Positions 60,975 through 64,000 of a stretch of DNA of 64,000 nt are shown piece after piece. The stretch lies in contig CM040107.1 of the NCBI GenBank assembly GCA_022496805.1, positions 14,681,501-14,745,500 of the forward strand, in the 5' to 3' direction. The position numbers and the translations under genes are program-made. The DNA is from Pohlia nutans. Taxonomy: Eukaryota > Streptophyta > Bryopsida > Bryales > Mniaceae. Under the pieces are notes generated by a model that was not told the DNA's origin, did not search any database, and saw only the letters and a program-made list of their open reading frames with translations. Numbering within the stretch: the first letter of the stretch is position 1; each line of letters starts with the position of its first letter.

Positions 60975-62058
60975 TGGGGGTTGCTGGTCGCCCTCTGCTA
61001 CGGAGATGACATGCTAGCTGCATCCATGGGCTGTCACGAACCATGGACATTCCACGGATGTGTTACTCTCTCAAGTCAAGTGCTTAAAAATACATCCGCG
61101 TGGAGGGCTGTTGGTCGTCCTGGGCCACGAGGATGACATGGTGGCTGCTTCCTTGGTTTGTCACGAACCTTGGATATTCTGCGGATGTGTTGTCATTGCA
61201 AGTCAAGTTCTTGAATAATATTTCAGTTCGAGGGACTGCAATTCGTCCTCGGCGAGGAGGATGACATGCTGGATGCACCCATTGGCTGATTCGAACCTTG
61301 GATATTCACGGATGAGTTCTTTCAGATGTTCAAATGTTTGAATGTATTTCAGTAAAGTTGTCGATTGGTCGTCCTCGGCTACATTGACGATATATTGGTT
61401 GCATCTATGGGCCCATGGGAACCATGGATGTTTCATTGATGAGTTGTTTCTGTTCATTGTGTGTTTGAAACTATTTCAGTTTTGGTGGTCAATTGGACGT
61501 CCTCGGCTACGAGGATGACATTCAGGCTGCATCCATGGGCCCGTGGATACCTTGGATGTTGCATGGATGAGTCGTTTCTGTTCATCTAGTGTTTGAATCA
61601 AATTGAATTTGGTGCTGCTTGGGACGTCCTCGGCTACGAGGACGACATTCAGGCTGCATCCATGGGCCCGTGGATACCGTGGATGTTGCATGGATGAGTC
61701 GAATCTGTTCATCCTGTGTTTGAATCAAATTGAGTTTGGTGCTGCTTGGGACGTCCTCGGCTACGAAGACGACATTCAAGCTGCATCCCTGGGCCCGTGG
61801 AACCATGGATGTCCCACAGATGAGTTGTTTCTGTTCATTCTGTGATTGAATCAATTTGATTTGGTGTTCATTGGGACGTCCTCGGCTACGAGGACGACAT
61901 TGAAGCTGCATCCACGGGCCAATGGAAACCGTGGAGGGTCCATGGATGATTTGCTTCTGTTCATTACGTGTATGAAACTATTTCAGTTTGTTGGTCAGTT
62001 GGACGTCCTCGGTTACGAGGACGAAATTCTCGCTGCATCCATGGGCCGTTGGGAATAA
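60975..62058 (-). repeat. ~127-bp satellite, inverted block
   Basis: The same family on the opposite strand. GTCCTCGG landmarks at 61371, 61499, 61626, 61753, 61879 and 62005 give spacings of 128, 127, 127, 126 and 126. Units from 61499 on keep the perfect 18-bp dyad GTCCTCG-GCTA-CGAGGAC, with one changed base in some copies. Three more diverged units lie at 60975-61370. Confidence 0.88.
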
Positions 62059-62540
62059 GCACTGGACTTGCAATGACAACACATCCGTGGAATTTCTGAG
62101 GTTCGTGACAAACTCAATATGCAACCACCAAGTCGACCAACAGCCCACCACACAGAAATATATTCAAGCACTTGACTTGACAGAGTAACACATCCATGGA
62201 ATGATGACCAGCAGCCCCCAAACACAAAAATATTCAAACAACTGAGTTATTATACGAAATCCTCCGTGGTAACTCCATGGTTTGTGATATCCCATGGATG
62301 CAGCCGGCATGTCATCTTCGTTGCCAAGGACGACCAACAGCGGAAAGACAAGGAAATATATTAAAACGCTTGAAGTACTGAAACATTACATCCTTGGAAT
62401 ATCCATAGTTCTTGACAGCCCTTGGGTGTAGCCATGATGTCATCCTCCTGGCCGAGGACGAACTGCAGTCCCACGAACTGAAATATTTTTCAAGCTCGTG
62501 ACTTGCAATGACAATACATCTGTGGAATATCCAAGGTGAA
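62059..62540 (+). repeat. ~127-bp satellite, second direct block, diverged
   Basis: Orientation flips back at about 62058 (GGCCGTTGGGAATAAGC). Units are diverged and partly deleted: one lacks the dyad near 62130. The block ends about 34 bp before the predicted exon edge at 62574. Confidence 0.75.
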
Positions 62541-64000
62541 TACCGCCTAGAGATGGAGAAGTTAAGAACGTACCTCGGCCCAAAACTGAGCTTTGACAAC
62601 CCAGGGATCGAGATCAGCATTGAAATTTTTCGTGAGAAAACGATATGAACGTCTAGCATCTTCGGAGGAATTCCACCAACGTAACCAGCACTCCTTGAGC
62701 TTTGGATCACAGTTGGCGGTCGCAATTTTCTGGAGCTTCTCAATCGTCATCTCTATTGGGGAAACTTCACTCATTGAAATGGCAATCAATTTGGACCAAA
62801 TATATATTTCCGTCAATACTGCAAACTCAATATGCACCCGCGCCAGACGTGGAGGCCACGTAGAAGGATACATACCTTCTTTATGAAATCATCTCCGTTG
62901 GCTGGATTTGCTGTAGCGAGATATTTGTCGAAGTCCTTTACCTTCTGATACTTGACAAATCGCAGACCGGCTATTTTCATCGCATGCCAAACACCGGTTG
63001 GAGTGCGCTCCTCAGGCGGGGTTTTTTTGTGATACTCGCGAGCCGCCTCATCAGCTGCGAGTTGGATCTCCCGCTGCGATAACACCCGATTATGTTCAAT
63101 CAACTCGGCATCATGATGTCAGAATTGCCACAAAAAATGACGTGGTTAGAGTGGGTGCTCACCTTGTAAAGAAAATTGATAAAGACGTCGACAGTCAGCG
63201 AGAACCAAGTTTTGGTACTTGGTTTCACCTTCTCGCAATAGCGATACTCCTCTTCAGAGATGAGATCTTTGAATGATGAGAGCGGTAACACGCCAAACGT
63301 CCGGACTCGACGAAGCTTACCAGGAATCGTGCTCTTTACATGGTCATGCTCAGTGGACCTACAACAGACAACATCAATAAGAATGGTTCAAGTAAAACAT
63401 TAGTTTTCGTTAAGAAATTATGGACTCAAAAAGTTGATAAGAGATAGTACCAATTGACGTCACTCATTGCGTTCGAAAGTCAAGCGACAGAGCCTCTTGG
63501 GTCCAACAAAATGCAGTGAACCCTGTAATGCCAGTCCACCTCGTCGGGATGAACATTCTTAATGTGGCGGGTCCATGCAGTCACTCGGTGGTTCCCATCC
63601 CACACGTAATACATCTTGCCACGTAGTTGTGCAAGATCTTCATCTGCTTCAAGCTCGCGTTCGAACTCCTCGTTCACTCCTCGCCAAATTGGGCTCCACG
63701 ACTCGACGATTTCATCGCTCACGTCGCAGGATAGATCAAGACTATTGAAAGCTAATATGAAGAGCACACGGTCACCTTCGCGATACTCATTCACGAACTC
63801 GCTCTCAACTCGTTGCACGTCCAGCTCTCCAACTGCTCGTAGCTCGTGCATGACGATCATCTTACACAAAGGAACTTGGAGGCGAGACTTTTAAACAAAA
63901 ACAATCCGAAGCTCATTGATTAGCCCATTGGTGTCCACCTTTAGCTTCTTCCTATGAAGCTTTTCACTTTCCACTGCGGTCAACACATCCTCGAGGCATT

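Larger units (their letters stand above)
57378..64000 (-). pseudogene. ParB/Srx-like plus MULE-transposase-like protein, six-exon model with three in-frame stops; runs off the right edge
   Basis: Exons (minus): above 64000-63451, 63358-63163, 63103-62876, 62750-62574, 58550-57705 and 57602-57378. Introns have GT/AG ends and phases agree, for example TG|G at 63450/63358. The 58551-62573 intron (4,023 bp) is the least certain. Exon 1 has VMHELRAVGELDVQRVESEF, then YYVWDGNHRVTAW and HYRVHCILLDP; the DGNHR motif resembles ParB/sulfiredoxin folds. Exon 5 has GWTTMSCHVFD, then FKGFIANRDEANWEALRVIY and DWLGFWHFRYRQWGGFFDL. This is like a MULE-type DDE core, but the second catalytic position reads N where I would expect D. 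In-frame stops: TAA 63891, TGA 63480, TGA 57846. I associate this gene type with mosses from memory only. Domain calls are tentative. Confidence 0.5.

Noticed and set aside
11000..64000. Alternative genetic code to explain the many in-frame stops
   Set aside because: All three stop codons are involved, frameshifts also occur, and interruptions are confined to element-like genes. Pseudogene decay explains them better.

Overview
The window looks like nuclear DNA of a land plant, most likely a bryophyte (moss). The reasons are short GT-AG introns, a recognisable plant LisH/CTLH gene, BED-type hAT transposase remains, a CACTA miniature element, and gene families I associate with moss genomes. The species assignment is inference. 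Most of the window is repeats and decayed mobile-element-like genes; the only gene that looks like ordinary housekeeping is at the left edge.

Layout. (1) 104-1825, minus strand: the first three exons of a LisH-CTLH (RanBPM-type) protein, a subunit type of CTLH/GID ubiquitin ligases; the gene runs off the left edge. (2) 2.3-10.7 kb: AT-rich intergenic DNA with weak coding remnants, a 234-bp CACTA miniature element with a 3-bp target duplication, a 377-bp foldback element and several small repeats. (3) 10.7-15.2 kb: a broken hAT transposase gene on minus, flanked by GC-rich arrays of CGGACGG / CCGTCCG. (4) 15.3-19.0 kb: a broken plus-strand gene with a novel N-terminal domain, coiled coil, 24-residue repeats and a RING-H2 finger. 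(5) 19.3-24.4 kb: nested inverted and direct repeats plus three more CCGTCCG arrays. (6) 24.6-25.6 kb: a gene sharing the N-terminal domain of (4) but ending in a ubiquitin-interacting motif, with a TATA box upstream. (7) 26.0-52.8 kb: a satellite of about 99 monomers of 271 bp; the first 98 add up to exactly 98 x 271 bp. (8) 53.0-55.3 kb, minus: a broken gene with an N-terminal unknown domain, a long coiled coil and a C-terminal zinc-finger-like motif. (9) 55.9-57.0 kb: a 29-bp minisatellite. (10) 57.4-64.0 kb, minus: a six-exon gene model with a ParB/Srx-like N-terminal part and a MULE-transposase-like C-terminal part. Its largest predicted intron holds a second satellite (about 127 bp) in both orientations.

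Common threads. The large accessory genes keep their domain order, and the one with introns keeps its splice sites, but each is interrupted by one to a few stops or frameshifts, as expected for recently silenced elements. Two of the unknown genes share a domain and end in different ubiquitin-system modules (RING-H2 and UIM), which is the most novel protein observation here. Homology statements rest on reading the translations and on remembered family features; no database search was run.
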